Positions 24,108 to 32,354 of a stretch of DNA of 41,104 bases are shown one piece after another. The notes under the pieces were generated by a model. The model was given only the letters and a program-made list of their open reading frames with translations, ran no database searches and was not told the DNA's origin. The DNA is from Verrucomicrobiaceae bacterium. Lineage in GTDB: Bacteria; Verrucomicrobiota; Verrucomicrobiia; Opitutales; Intestinicryptomonadaceae. The stretch's first letter is position 1. Every line of letters begins with the position of its first letter. The stretch is from assembly GCA_015061955.1 (NCBI GenBank), contig SUVO01000022.1, positions 1 to 41,104 of the forward strand. The letters run 5' to 3'. A program made the position numbers and the translations under genes.

Positions 24108-24794
24108 TTAGAAAAGTTTTTCGTTATTTATTAAATTTGCCACTTTAATAGCCCTATTTTTGTATATTTTTTGTGTTGGGGCAATCTCTATACCAAATTT
24201 GATTAGCTTTATTAATATTGATGGATTTCTAAAAAGTTTCGATACCGACAACATCTTTAAAGGATTTATATTTCCCGTTTGTCTATCCATTGAGCAATCC
24301 ATTAAATCGGCTGGAATTGCTGAATTTTTTGCATCGCTGACGCATCGGATATGCAAAAATTCTATATTTGCATTTTGTACTATCGATTGAAAATATCGGC
24401 TTTCCATCTCTACTGCATCAAAGCCTTGTTTTTGCAAAAACTCTTTAGTTTGTTCATCGGCAGTTTTTTCAACGCTTGCAATGCGTACTGGTAGCATATC
24501 TAAGGTTGAAAGATGTTTTTTTAATTGTTCATTACTTGTTTCAAAAACAAAATCGCCATTTTTTAATGATGTAGAACAAGCTCCACAATAGCCCATTAAA
24601 ACAACTATTTGTGGGGAGAAGTTTTCAATGGCTTTTTCAACGCGTTCTTTTGACTTGTTGCAACCTATTCCCGAAACTAAAATTCCAAGATTTTTATCAA
24701 CAGCTATAAATTTACCAAGTTTTGCCGAGTGCGAAAAATTTTTAAATACAGCATCGGCTTCAAATACACTTGGAAATATTAGCAATGTTTTCAT
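24108..24794 (-). CDS. HpnG-like nucleoside phosphorylase/nucleosidase
   Basis: A 228-residue protein of the MTA/SAH-nucleosidase-like phosphorylase superfamily. GIGCNKSKERVEKAI follows the first strands, then MGYCGACS. VEMESRYF carries the substrate-contacting Met-Glu, and IRCVSDA carries the catalytic Asp region. Its ATG is 1 nt past the stop of the hpnD-hpnE fusion, so it belongs to the same operon. In hopanoid producers the equivalent enzyme (HpnG) removes adenine from adenosylhopane. No squalene-hopene cyclase is in the window, so that function is inferred from neighbours. A plain futalosine or MTA nucleosidase is the alternative. Confidence 0.72.
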   Translation of the reverse strand: MKTLLIFPSVFEADAVFKNFSHSAKLGKFIAVDKNLGILVSGIGCNKSKERVEKAIENFSPQIVVLMGYCGACSTSLKNGDFVFETSNEQLKKHLSTLDMLPVRIASVEKTADEQTKEFLQKQGFDAVEMESRYFQSIVQNANIEFLHIRCVSDAKNSAIPADLMDCSMDRQTGNINPLKMLSVSKLFRNPSILIKLIKFGIEIAPTQKIYKNRAIKVANLINNEKLF

Positions 24795-24795
24795 T

Positions 24796-26961
24796 TTACA
24801 ATTCTATTTCAAATGCACTTTTTGCTGCACTTTCCATAGTGCATGGCAATTCAGTCTGAAGCCAATCGCCAACTGCGTAGACGTTTGAAAATTCTTGTGT
24901 GATTTCTTTTATTTTTGGTCTTGATTTTTCGGTATTAACATCGGCAGAAATTGTAGCCCACATAAAGTTTGTTGGTAGTACGTCTGATATTTCAACGTTA
25001 TCGAAATGTTTTGATAATTCTTCTTTCAAGAATTGTTTTGTATCGGTTTTATTTTTTGCCAAGTATGTATCGCTTATGGTTACAGAATAAAGATATTCAT
25101 TTGTTGGTTTTGGCAATTTTTCAGTATGATTGAATATCCAATGCAATGGCGAACCTATAAGGCATGCATAATTATTTGCAATTATTTCTTGTGCCGACGT
25201 GAAATAGATATTTGTTATGTTTGCTTGTTTTATATTTGTAAGCTTTTTTACATACGAACAACTTTGAGGCAGAATTGTTTTTAACGTATTTGCATTTATC
25301 GCAAAGAATAAATTTTCAACTTCAACTGTTCCCGACTTGTTAGTTTCTATCGATATTACTTTGTTGTCTTTTACATTTATACTCTTTACCGAATCACTAA
25401 ATGATATTTTTGCTCCGACACCTTTTAGATATGTTTTGAAAATTTCAAAAGCATCTTGCATAGGGCGTTTGGGCAAATACAAAATGGCATTTTCAAAGCC
25501 TTTTAAAATAGATTTTTTTATAGTTGATGTCATCAAAACAGCATCGGCATTATCAATAGATGTGTTCAAGGCTGAAATGCAGAATGGCTCCCAGAAGGTA
25601 TTTATAACATCTTGAGGAATGTTTTTTCTATTTAAAAATTCTAATGCAGTTTCGTTTTTGTGGGGCGTTAATCCAAGCTTTATTGATAGCAACAATGCCA
25701 GATTTTTAGGCGATGCAAAATTTTTTAATTTTGTATAACTAAGAGCCGAAAATACGTTTGCTATAAAGTTGCTTTTAGATGGATATTTTATAGGTACAAC
25801 TGATTTATCGGTATATATAAAATCCATTCCCGATACTTTTTCAAAATAATCATTTGGATTATTTCCAAGTAATTTAATCGAATTAAAAAAGTTTTCGTAG
25901 CACCCCATTGCAGCGTGTACAGCGTTATCGAGTTGTGTATTGTAGGCTTTTATTTTACAAATTCTTCCACCAATATCTGAACGAGCCTCAAAAACTTCTA
26001 CATCAAAACCTTCAAGAGCTAAGCGTGTTGCCAATGTAATACCTGCAATTCCTGCTCCTACAACAGAAGCTTTTCCATAGAATGTATTTTGTGGGTGTTT
26101 GCGTTTTGCATTGCGTATTGCTTTAAGAGCTAAGCGTATCTTTTTTGACTTAGATATTTTTAGTGGCGTAGCTGTTATGTTGAAATTTTTTTCTTTTAAT
26201 GAGTCTAAAATTTTTTCGTAAATTGCCCACATTATGAATGCCGGAGTGAGCGATTTTCTATCTTCTTCGGCTATTAATCGGCGTGCTTTGTTAAAGAAAT
26301 GTTTAGCTCTAAAATATAAAAATTTAAACAGTTTTTTACAGTTAGGATTTTGCGATGGATTGCGTAAATCCTCGCGTTGAACACCGAAGGCATTTAGTTC
26401 TTCGGCTGGTATATAAACTCTGTTATGCGATACTATATCATCGACTATATCGCGTAATATGTTTGTAAATTGTAAAGCATAGCCTAATGCTTCGGCAAAT
26501 AATTTTGTACGCTCGTTTTTGAACCCGAAAATATATATAGATACCAAACCTACTGCACTTGCAACTCCGTAACAGTATTTGCGTATTTGTTCAAAAGTTT
26601 CAAAAGTTGGAGCATAAGTATCGGTTAAGCAACCATCAATTATATCTTGAATATACTGTTGTGGAATATTGCGTCGGGCTATTACGTCTGCCATCTCTTT
26701 TGCCAATGGGGTGAGATTTTTAGAGCCAGCGTAGATTTTTTCGATTTCAGTTTTCCAAGCTTGTAATTCTTTGCGTCTGTCTTCAAGTGGTTGAGTTTCT
26801 TCATCGGCAATATCGTCCATTAAACGACAGAATGCGTAGAATACTTCCATATCTTTGGCTCTGTCTTTTTCCATGCAGAAAAAGGCAAATGCCAGATTAG
26901 ATTTCTTACGTTCTACCTCGTTGTGTTCGCTTTCTGACGATTGGCTTTGAAGATTACTCAT
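24796..26961 (-). CDS. fused presqualene diphosphate synthase-hydroxysqualene dehydroxylase (HpnD-HpnE)
   Basis: A 721-residue two-domain protein. Residues about 18-275 form a squalene/phytoene synthase domain with two Asp motifs, MDDIADE (Asp49-Asp53) and NILRDIVDD (Asp171-Asp175), plus YCYGVASAVG. A short linker leads to an FAD-binding amine-oxidase-like domain starting at KASVVGAGIAGIT (GAGIAG 302-307), with VEVFEARSDIGGRI and, near the C-terminus, VYAVGDWLQTELPCTMESA, the terminal FAD motif. In most bacteria these are separate proteins; together with HpnC they convert farnesyl diphosphate to squalene via presqualene diphosphate and hydroxysqualene. The ATG overlaps the hpnC stop by 4 nt, indicating translational coupling. 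Confidence 0.88.
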   Translation of the reverse strand: MSNLQSQSSESEHNEVERKKSNLAFAFFCMEKDRAKDMEVFYAFCRLMDDIADEETQPLEDRRKELQAWKTEIEKIYAGSKNLTPLAKEMADVIARRNIPQQYIQDIIDGCLTDTYAPTFETFEQIRKYCYGVASAVGLVSIYIFGFKNERTKLFAEALGYALQFTNILRDIVDDIVSHNRVYIPAEELNAFGVQREDLRNPSQNPNCKKLFKFLYFRAKHFFNKARRLIAEEDRKSLTPAFIMWAIYEKILDSLKEKNFNITATPLKISKSKKIRLALKAIRNAKRKHPQNTFYGKASVVGAGIAGITLATRLALEGFDVEVFEARSDIGGRICKIKAYNTQLDNAVHAAMGCYENFFNSIKLLGNNPNDYFEKVSGMDFIYTDKSVVPIKYPSKSNFIANVFSALSYTKLKNFASPKNLALLLSIKLGLTPHKNETALEFLNRKNIPQDVINTFWEPFCISALNTSIDNADAVLMTSTIKKSILKGFENAILYLPKRPMQDAFEIFKTYLKGVGAKISFSDSVKSINVKDNKVISIETNKSGTVEVENLFFAINANTLKTILPQSCSYVKKLTNIKQANITNIYFTSAQEIIANNYACLIGSPLHWIFNHTEKLPKPTNEYLYSVTISDTYLAKNKTDTKQFLKEELSKHFDNVEISDVLPTNFMWATISADVNTEKSRPKIKEITQEFSNVYAVGDWLQTELPCTMESAAKSAFEIEL

Positions 26962-27812
26962 ACAAGTGATTTTAAAAGAATTTTTATTTTATCGAACTTT
27001 GTAATTTTAGGACGACCTTTGAGTGTATCAAAATCTTGTTGCTCTATTTTCTTAAGAATTGTTCGTCCACCAGCGAGCGTTGCTCTAATTTCAAGCGATA
27101 GTGGGAATGGTAAACTTTTTGGCAATGGTTCACCAGCTTTAAATAATTTTTCGGTACGTTCTACCTGAAATTTTAATATCTTGCGTACTTCGGGCGAGGC
27201 GCTTTCGGCAAAGAAGTCAGTTTCCGACAACCCTTGCCAATCGGCTTGTGGTATGTAGATTCTGTTCTTATGTTTATCAACGCTCATATCTTGCCAAAAA
27301 TTTGCCAACTGCAATGCTGTGCATATTGCGTCAGATTGTGCAAAACGCACATCATCACGCAATCCATGTAAGATGAGTACTAAACGTCCTACGGGATTTG
27401 CACTTCTTCGGCAATAGTCTTTTAGTTCTTCAAAATCTGCATATCGCTTTTTTACAACATCTTGTTTGAATGCACTTACGAGATCACGAAACAACTGTTT
27501 TGGGATATCAAATTCAGCAATAGTGTTATCGCAAGCAGTGAAAATCCAACTCCATTGTGTATCGCGTTCCGATTCAGGAATATCGAGTTGCGATTCAAAT
27601 TTTTCTAAATTTTTAACTCGAATTGGATCGTCTTCGGCTATTGTTTCATGTTGTTCATCGGCAATGTCGTCGGCAGTTCTGGCGAAAGCGTATACTGCCG
27701 CGATGTGTTTTTGCAGATGTTTCGGAACCATTTTTGCAACTGGAAAATTCTCGTAATGCGAGTGGGCAAGTTCGAGACATTTTTCATATGCGTATTGAAG
27801 TTGATTATTCAT
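26958..27812 (-). CDS. hpnC: hydroxysqualene synthase HpnC
   Basis: A 284-residue squalene/phytoene-synthase-family protein. FARTADDIADEQH (Asp48-Asp52) and ANFWQDMSVDKHKNRIYIP are the two Mg-diphosphate motifs; NFWQD with following K-N-R-I-Y-I-P is typical of HpnC rather than HpnD. YCRRSANPVGRLVL is the conserved middle motif. It turns presqualene diphosphate into hydroxysqualene. It is the first gene of the squalene operon, and its final codons overlap the fused gene (ATGA type). Confidence 0.9.
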   Translation of the reverse strand: MNNQLQYAYEKCLELAHSHYENFPVAKMVPKHLQKHIAAVYAFARTADDIADEQHETIAEDDPIRVKNLEKFESQLDIPESERDTQWSWIFTACDNTIAEFDIPKQLFRDLVSAFKQDVVKKRYADFEELKDYCRRSANPVGRLVLILHGLRDDVRFAQSDAICTALQLANFWQDMSVDKHKNRIYIPQADWQGLSETDFFAESASPEVRKILKFQVERTEKLFKAGEPLPKSLPFPLSLEIRATLAGGRTILKKIEQQDFDTLKGRPKITKFDKIKILLKSLV

Positions 27813-27932
27813 TTGTTGTTATTTTGCACACCCTAATTGTGTATGTCGATAATAAAATATTCATTTTACAAAGCGTCTAATTAAAAACAAAAAAATTGAC
27901 AATATTACACCTTGCGTATTTGTTATAAAGTT

Positions 27933-28808
27933 ATGAAACGTTTTTATTCTTTTAGTAAATTGGCAATTTTTGCTGTTGCAGTTTTTGTAGGTGCATATTT
28001 GCCATCAACAATAAGTTTGAGGGCAAATGGTAAGCAAGCTTCGGTTTCGTTGCCAACTAACATTTCGGTAGTGAATGTTCCAAGTAAGGCGATGAACAAA
28101 ACTATACCTACGATGATAGTTTTGCCATCGTCGTACGATATCAACAAAACAAAGAAATATCCAGTGTTGTATTTGTTGCATGGCTTTGGTGGAAATCACA
28201 CATCGTGGTTGCGAATTCGTCCAGATATTCAGAAGTTGGCATCGCAATTTGAAATGATTATTGTTAGCCCTGATGGTTTTAAGTCGAGTTGGTATTGGGA
28301 TAGCCCAATCGATCCTACTGTGAAATACGAAACATTTGTATCGAAAGAGCTTGTAGAATACATAGATCTAAATTATAGAACAAATGCAACTCGCAAGGGT
28401 AGAGCTATTACTGGTTTAAGTATGGGAGGTCATGGTGGTTTGTGGCTCGGTTTTAGACATCAAGATGTTTATGGTGCATGTGGTGCTATGAGTGGTGGTG
28501 TTGATATTCGTCCGTTCCCTAACAATTGGGAAATGGCAAAACGCTTGGGCGATGCTTCTAAAAATGCAGACATTTGGGAAAAACATACAGTTATAAATCA
28601 ACTTCATTTGTTGAAGCCAAATTCTATACGCATTGCTTTTGAATGTGGTGTTGACGATTTCTTTTACGAAGTGAACGAAAAACTGCATAAAGAACTACTT
28701 TATCGCAATATTCCTCACGATTACACAACGCGTCCAGGGCGTCATAATTCGCCGTATTGGAACAATGCTTTACCATATCAGATGTTGTTCTTCTCGAATG
28801 GTTTTTAA
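27933..28808 (+). CDS. exported alpha/beta-hydrolase esterase (esterase D/XynZ-like)
   Basis: A 291-residue protein. The ATG at 27933 opens a signal-anchor or signal peptide (AIFAVAVFVGAYL); an in-frame TTG at 27912 is not needed. The catalytic triad is visible: GLSMGGHGG (Ser163), FECGVDD (Asp241 or 242), PGRHNSPYW (His271). YLLHGFGGNHTSW provides the oxyanion loop. The family includes feruloyl and acetyl esterases that deacylate plant polysaccharides, and S-formylglutathione hydrolase. An exported form near glycosidases suggests a carbohydrate esterase. Confidence 0.88.
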   Translation: MKRFYSFSKLAIFAVAVFVGAYLPSTISLRANGKQASVSLPTNISVVNVPSKAMNKTIPTMIVLPSSYDINKTKKYPVLYLLHGFGGNHTSWLRIRPDIQKLASQFEMIIVSPDGFKSSWYWDSPIDPTVKYETFVSKELVEYIDLNYRTNATRKGRAITGLSMGGHGGLWLGFRHQDVYGACGAMSGGVDIRPFPNNWEMAKRLGDASKNADIWEKHTVINQLHLLKPNSIRIAFECGVDDFFYEVNEKLHKELLYRNIPHDYTTRPGRHNSPYWNNALPYQMLFFSNGF

Positions 28809-28821
28809 TTGAGATAAGCGT

Positions 28822-28857
28822 AAAAAATGGCAATTTAGTAATTGCCATTTTTTTTGT
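28822..28857. terminator. bidirectional terminator
   Basis: AAATGGCAATT-TAGT-AATTGCCATTT flanked by A6 on one side and T8 on the other, between converging genes. Confidence 0.9.
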
Positions 28858-28858
28858 T

Positions 28859-29590
28859 TTAGTATGTTGCTTGTACTATTTTTTCGGTTAGTGCGTATAC
28901 TAAGTTGTTTATGGATGTCTCAGAAGCTTCTGTTGAAATGTTTGTTCTTAATCCTGAATTTTGACGATATATAACAACTTCAACTTGTGCGTATCGATTG
29001 TTGTATGATGTTTGTTCGTAGCGCAGAACTTCAACTGAAATTGAAAATGTTTCGTTTATGTTTAGTCTTGATGCCGACTGAATTAAGTTGTTTTGCAATC
29101 TTTGTTGGAAAATCTGAGCTTCTTCAGAAACAGTTAAATCGGTATAAGAGGTATCATTGAATACTGATGACGATAAATAAGATAACGCAGATATTGTTGA
29201 TGATACTATTATGGGAGCTATTCCACCATGCGAATGATGGTGTGGTGGTTGTGGTCGTGGACGATAAGGTGGTTCTGGATGTAAATTAGGACGCTTTTCT
29301 ACATGTGGTTTGAATTGGTGTCGATTTGGTTTGAATGATTTTTTATTGTAGTTAGAAAAACTATTATTTTTAGGTTTTGTTTGTGATATTTTATATTGAT
29401 TTTTTTTAGGTGGTTGTGCCTTCTTTTTAGTGTATGATAGTGTAGGTATCTTTCTATTTTGAGAAAAAGATGTAATTGTACGATTTTGCGTAGGTTTATT
29501 AACGATTCTTGTTTGTTGACGTGGTTTAGCATCTAAACATTGCAATACAGTGCAAAGGTTAATTGTTAGTATTATAAGTATTTTTTTCAT
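28859..29590 (-). CDS. secreted basic protein with Pro/His-rich segment, unknown function
   Basis: A 243-residue protein with a Sec signal (about 1-21, ending LDA-K). Residues 22-95 are Lys/Asn/Gln-rich low complexity. Residues about 100-122 are Pro/Arg/His-rich (PPYRPRPQPPHHHSHGG), followed by a short hydrophobic or small-residue stretch (IAPIIVSSTISALSYLSSS). The C-terminal 100 residues form an apparently folded domain (VSEEAQIFQQRLQNNLIQSA ... VEVVIYRQNSG). No family recognised. The His cluster might bind metal. Divergent from the FadL-type gene. Confidence 0.65.
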   Translation of the reverse strand: MKKILIILTINLCTVLQCLDAKPRQQTRIVNKPTQNRTITSFSQNRKIPTLSYTKKKAQPPKKNQYKISQTKPKNNSFSNYNKKSFKPNRHQFKPHVEKRPNLHPEPPYRPRPQPPHHHSHGGIAPIIVSSTISALSYLSSSVFNDTSYTDLTVSEEAQIFQQRLQNNLIQSASRLNINETFSISVEVLRYEQTSYNNRYAQVEVVIYRQNSGLRTNISTEASETSINNLVYALTEKIVQATY

Positions 29591-29641
29591 ATTTTATTAA
29601 ACGTATTCTTATGAAAAAAGTTGCATATATATTTACACAAG

Positions 29642-29657
29642 GTGAACGTATGTTCAC
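29642..29657. promoter_or_regulatory. TetR-type operator box 1
   Basis: GTGAACGTATGTTCAC, a 16-bp palindrome with one mismatched central pair, lies just upstream of the -35 of the FadL-type gene. It is nearly identical to box 2. Confidence 0.75.
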
Positions 29658-29664
29658 TTTTTGC

Positions 29665-29694
29665 TTGACGGTGAACGTACGTTCACTTTTTATA
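29665..29694 (+). promoter_or_regulatory. promoter of the FadL-type gene
   Basis: TTGACG (29665-29670) and TTTATA (29689-29694) with an 18-nt spacer, or TATAGT at 29691 with 20. The spacer is filled by operator box 2. Confidence 0.55.
29671..29686. promoter_or_regulatory. TetR-type operator box 2
   Basis: GTGAACGTACGTTCAC, a perfect 16-bp palindrome lying between -35 and -10, 29 bp centre to centre from box 1. Binding here would block RNA polymerase. Confidence 0.8.
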
Positions 29695-29719
29695 GTAGTA
29701 CATTTAATTATAAAAATAT

Positions 29720-30949
29720 ATGAAATACACAATATCAGTAATGGCGCTTGCATTATCGGCAGTAATTGCTAATGGTGCAGGATATCAGGTGGGCGAACAA
29801 GGCGCATCTAACATGGGCACAGCTTTAGCTGGTGCATCAGTAAACGCAAATGCCGATGCTACTTCGGCTTTTTGGAATGCTTCTGCAGTAGAAAGTATCG
29901 GGTTGCAAGTTGGTGAAACTCGTGCCGACGCAGCAATTTTTGCTATTATTCCTACTTTGGGTTTAACTTTTGATGAAAAATCTCAGGCAAGTCCAGTTAG
30001 TGGTCAAAAATGGGACGGCGATTGCTCGGAAAACGCTTATATTCCACAGATGTTCGTGGTACATCGTTTTTCTGAAAAAATTTATGGTTCGCTTTCAATT
30101 ACAGCACCATGGGGTTTGGCATCTGATTACGACAAACAATGGGTTGGTAATACAATTGCAACTCATAGCTATTTGTTCACAACCGATATCAATCCAAGCA
30201 TAGCATATGCAGTAAACGATTGGCTTACAATAGCAGGTGGTGTTAGTGCTCAGTATGGATATTGCCGTTTGACTCAACAATTGCCTATGAATATGGGTCG
30301 TGTTAAAATGTCGGGCGACGACTGGGCAGTTGGTGGCAACATTGGTTTTACAGTTAAGTATGCCGACGGTGGCAGAATTGGTTTCCAGTGGAGAAGTGCT
30401 GTTGACTATACTTTGAGAGGTGATGTTGAATCGCCAGTAGCTAATGGTCCAATTACAGCCGAAATGCATATGCCACATACTTTTACAGTTGGTGTTTATC
30501 AGCGTTTGAGTGGTGCGTTTAAAGAATTTGCAGTTATGGCAGACTATTCGTACATAATGTGGTCGTGCTTTGAAGATTTGACTGTTAAAGGTGCTTTGTC
30601 TACTTCAGAACCAATGGATTGGGAAAACTCTTCGCGTGTATCGGTTGGTATGCACTATTATCCAGAATTTGACGAAAACTTAACATTGCGCTTTGGTTTG
30701 TGCTACGACGAAAGTCCTGTACACTCGACAGCTACCAGAACAGCTCGAATTCCATGTTTCGACAGATTTTGGTTCTCTACTGGTGTTGGCTACAAGTTTG
30801 GCGAAATATCAATTGATTTAACATACTCGTATATTACATGCTTCGGCAACAGTAGTATAAATAGAGCATCGCCATACGGTGCAGTTCTCAGTGGTGAATA
30901 CTCAGCACACATTCACGTATTAGGCGCACAGGTAGGTTGGAAATTTTAA
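29720..30949 (+). CDS. FadL/OMPP1-family outer-membrane protein
   Basis: A 409-residue protein with a signal peptide ending ANGA-G. The mature N-terminus, GYQVGEQGASNMGTALAG, then ADATSAFWNASAVES, is the hatch signature of FadL/TodX hydrophobic-compound channels (usually WNPA; Pro is Ser here). A 14-strand barrel pattern follows, with a C-terminal Phe. It should import long-chain fatty acids or other hydrophobic molecules across the outer membrane. Two palindromes in its promoter and a tetR-type gene just downstream point to lipid-responsive repression. Confidence 0.9.
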   Translation: MKYTISVMALALSAVIANGAGYQVGEQGASNMGTALAGASVNANADATSAFWNASAVESIGLQVGETRADAAIFAIIPTLGLTFDEKSQASPVSGQKWDGDCSENAYIPQMFVVHRFSEKIYGSLSITAPWGLASDYDKQWVGNTIATHSYLFTTDINPSIAYAVNDWLTIAGGVSAQYGYCRLTQQLPMNMGRVKMSGDDWAVGGNIGFTVKYADGGRIGFQWRSAVDYTLRGDVESPVANGPITAEMHMPHTFTVGVYQRLSGAFKEFAVMADYSYIMWSCFEDLTVKGALSTSEPMDWENSSRVSVGMHYYPEFDENLTLRFGLCYDESPVHSTATRTARIPCFDRFWFSTGVGYKFGEISIDLTYSYITCFGNSSINRASPYGAVLSGEYSAHIHVLGAQVGWKF

Positions 30950-30972
30950 TTAGTTTGATATCTGAAGTCCTT

Positions 30973-31004
30973 GAGGCATTCCGTATGGAGTGTCTCTTTT
31001 TTTT
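30973..31004 (+). terminator. rho-independent terminator after FadL-type gene
   Basis: GAGGCATTCC-GTAT-GGAGTGTCTC (two G-U pairs) followed by eight T residues. Confidence 0.85.
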
Positions 31005-31082
31005 ATATTATTTACAGTTCTGCGAGTTTTCTTTTTTGTATTGTAAATGTTGGGTAGTTATGTTTTTATACGAGCTACAATA

Positions 31083-31664
31083 ATGTTATCGACTCGCGAA
31101 AAAATATTAAGAACAACCTTTTTACTAATGTTAGAAAAAGGATATGATAAAGTGCTGGTTAGTGATATTCAAAACCAGTTAGGTATTTCGCGTGGTTTAT
31201 TATACAAGTATTTTAAGGGAAAATCAGATTTGATTTTTACAGCTTGTAGAGAGTTCTTTTACGATAGATATTTCGACCCTAATATAGATTATTCTATACT
31301 TACGTTGCGTCAGTTCTTAGATTTTTCTGAAATTGCCATTTCTAAAATGACAAACATTGATGGTGTTGAAATTAGTATTTTGAAATACAATACATTGTAT
31401 TCATCAATACTTCAAGTTAGTAGAAAATTTGCAGATGTTGCCGATGGTGAGTTCGGAAAAGCTCGGTTGGTAATTCATAACGCTATCGAGCGAGGCGAGA
31501 TAAAAAAAGTTTCTGAAAATTTTGTGGGAGCAACTATTTTAGCTATTCTTGGTAGAACAAGCTACATTACTGAATATCCATCAAATGCATATATCTGTAA
31601 ACGAATTGTTGAAGATGTTAACCGATTTTACGATTTAATAAAAACAAACGAAAAGGAAAAATAA
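31083..31664 (+). CDS. TetR-family transcriptional regulator
   Basis: A 193-residue protein when started at ATG 31083, where the TetR fold begins at once: STREKILRTTFLLMLEKGYDKVLVSDIQNQLGISRGLLYKYFKGKSDLI is the complete three-helix DNA-binding domain. The frame can be extended to 31047 but the added residues match nothing. The C-terminal ligand domain is about 140 residues. The stop codon overlaps the elbB start (TAATG). It is the best candidate to bind the two GTGAAC/GTTCAC palindromes upstream of the FadL-type gene. No copy of that palindrome precedes its own start. Confidence 0.92.
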   Translation: MLSTREKILRTTFLLMLEKGYDKVLVSDIQNQLGISRGLLYKYFKGKSDLIFTACREFFYDRYFDPNIDYSILTLRQFLDFSEIAISKMTNIDGVEISILKYNTLYSSILQVSRKFADVADGEFGKARLVIHNAIERGEIKKVSENFVGATILAILGRTSYITEYPSNAYICKRIVEDVNRFYDLIKTNEKEK

Positions 31665-32311
31665 TGTCTAAGAATGTTGCAGTTGTTTTAGCTGGTTGTG
31701 GTGTTTTTGATGGTTCCGAAATTCACGAAGCCGTTATTACTATTTTAAATTTACACAAAATAGGTGCAAATATTACTTTTTTTGCTCCTAATGTAGTACA
31801 AGCTGATGTTGTAAATCATTTGGAGGGTAAACCCGATAGCAATGCACGTAATGTGCTTGTTGAATCGGCAAGAATTGCTAGAGGTTCGGTCTTAGATTTG
31901 GCTGATTTTTCGGCAGATGATTTTGATGCTATTGTTTTCCCTGGAGGATTCGGTGCAGCTAAAAATTTGTGTACTTTTGCATTTGATGGAGCAAATTGTT
32001 CGGTAAATATTGATGTTCAAAAAGCAATTAGTGCAATGCTTATGCAGAATAAACCAATGGGCTTTTTGTGTATAGCACCAGTTATTGCTGCCAAAGCAAT
32101 AGGTGATGGTGTTAAATTAACAATTGGTACAGATTCTGCTACTGCAAGTGCAGTTGAAGCTATGGGGGCAAAACATATTGATTGTAGTGCAGATGATTTT
32201 GTTGTTGATGAAAAGTTTAAAGTATATTCAACGCCTGCGTATATGCTTGCATCGAATACAGCCGAGATTGATTTAGGCGTTAGTAAAATGCTTGCATCTA
32301 TGCTTAAGTAA
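31664..32311 (+). CDS. elbB: ElbB-type glyoxalase (DJ-1/PfpI-like)
   Basis: A 215-residue protein, matching the usual ElbB length. VVLAGCGVFDGSEIHEAV at the N-terminus, VFPGGFGAAKNLCTFAF and GFLCIAPV (nucleophilic-elbow Cys136) are family hallmarks. ElbB has been linked to isoprenoid synthesis in E. coli and shows glyoxalase III-like activity. Translationally coupled to the tetR-type gene by a one-base overlap. Confidence 0.93.
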   Translation: MSKNVAVVLAGCGVFDGSEIHEAVITILNLHKIGANITFFAPNVVQADVVNHLEGKPDSNARNVLVESARIARGSVLDLADFSADDFDAIVFPGGFGAAKNLCTFAFDGANCSVNIDVQKAISAMLMQNKPMGFLCIAPVIAAKAIGDGVKLTIGTDSATASAVEAMGAKHIDCSADDFVVDEKFKVYSTPAYMLASNTAEIDLGVSKMLASMLK

Positions 32312-32320
32312 GCTGAATCA

Positions 32321-32353
32321 AAAAAATACTCCTCTATTGAGGAGTATTTTTTT
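32321..32353. terminator. bidirectional terminator
   Basis: AATACTCCTC-TATT-GAGGAGTATT with A-run upstream and T-run downstream, serving both elbB and the converging uxuA gene. Confidence 0.9.
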
Positions 32354-32354
32354 A

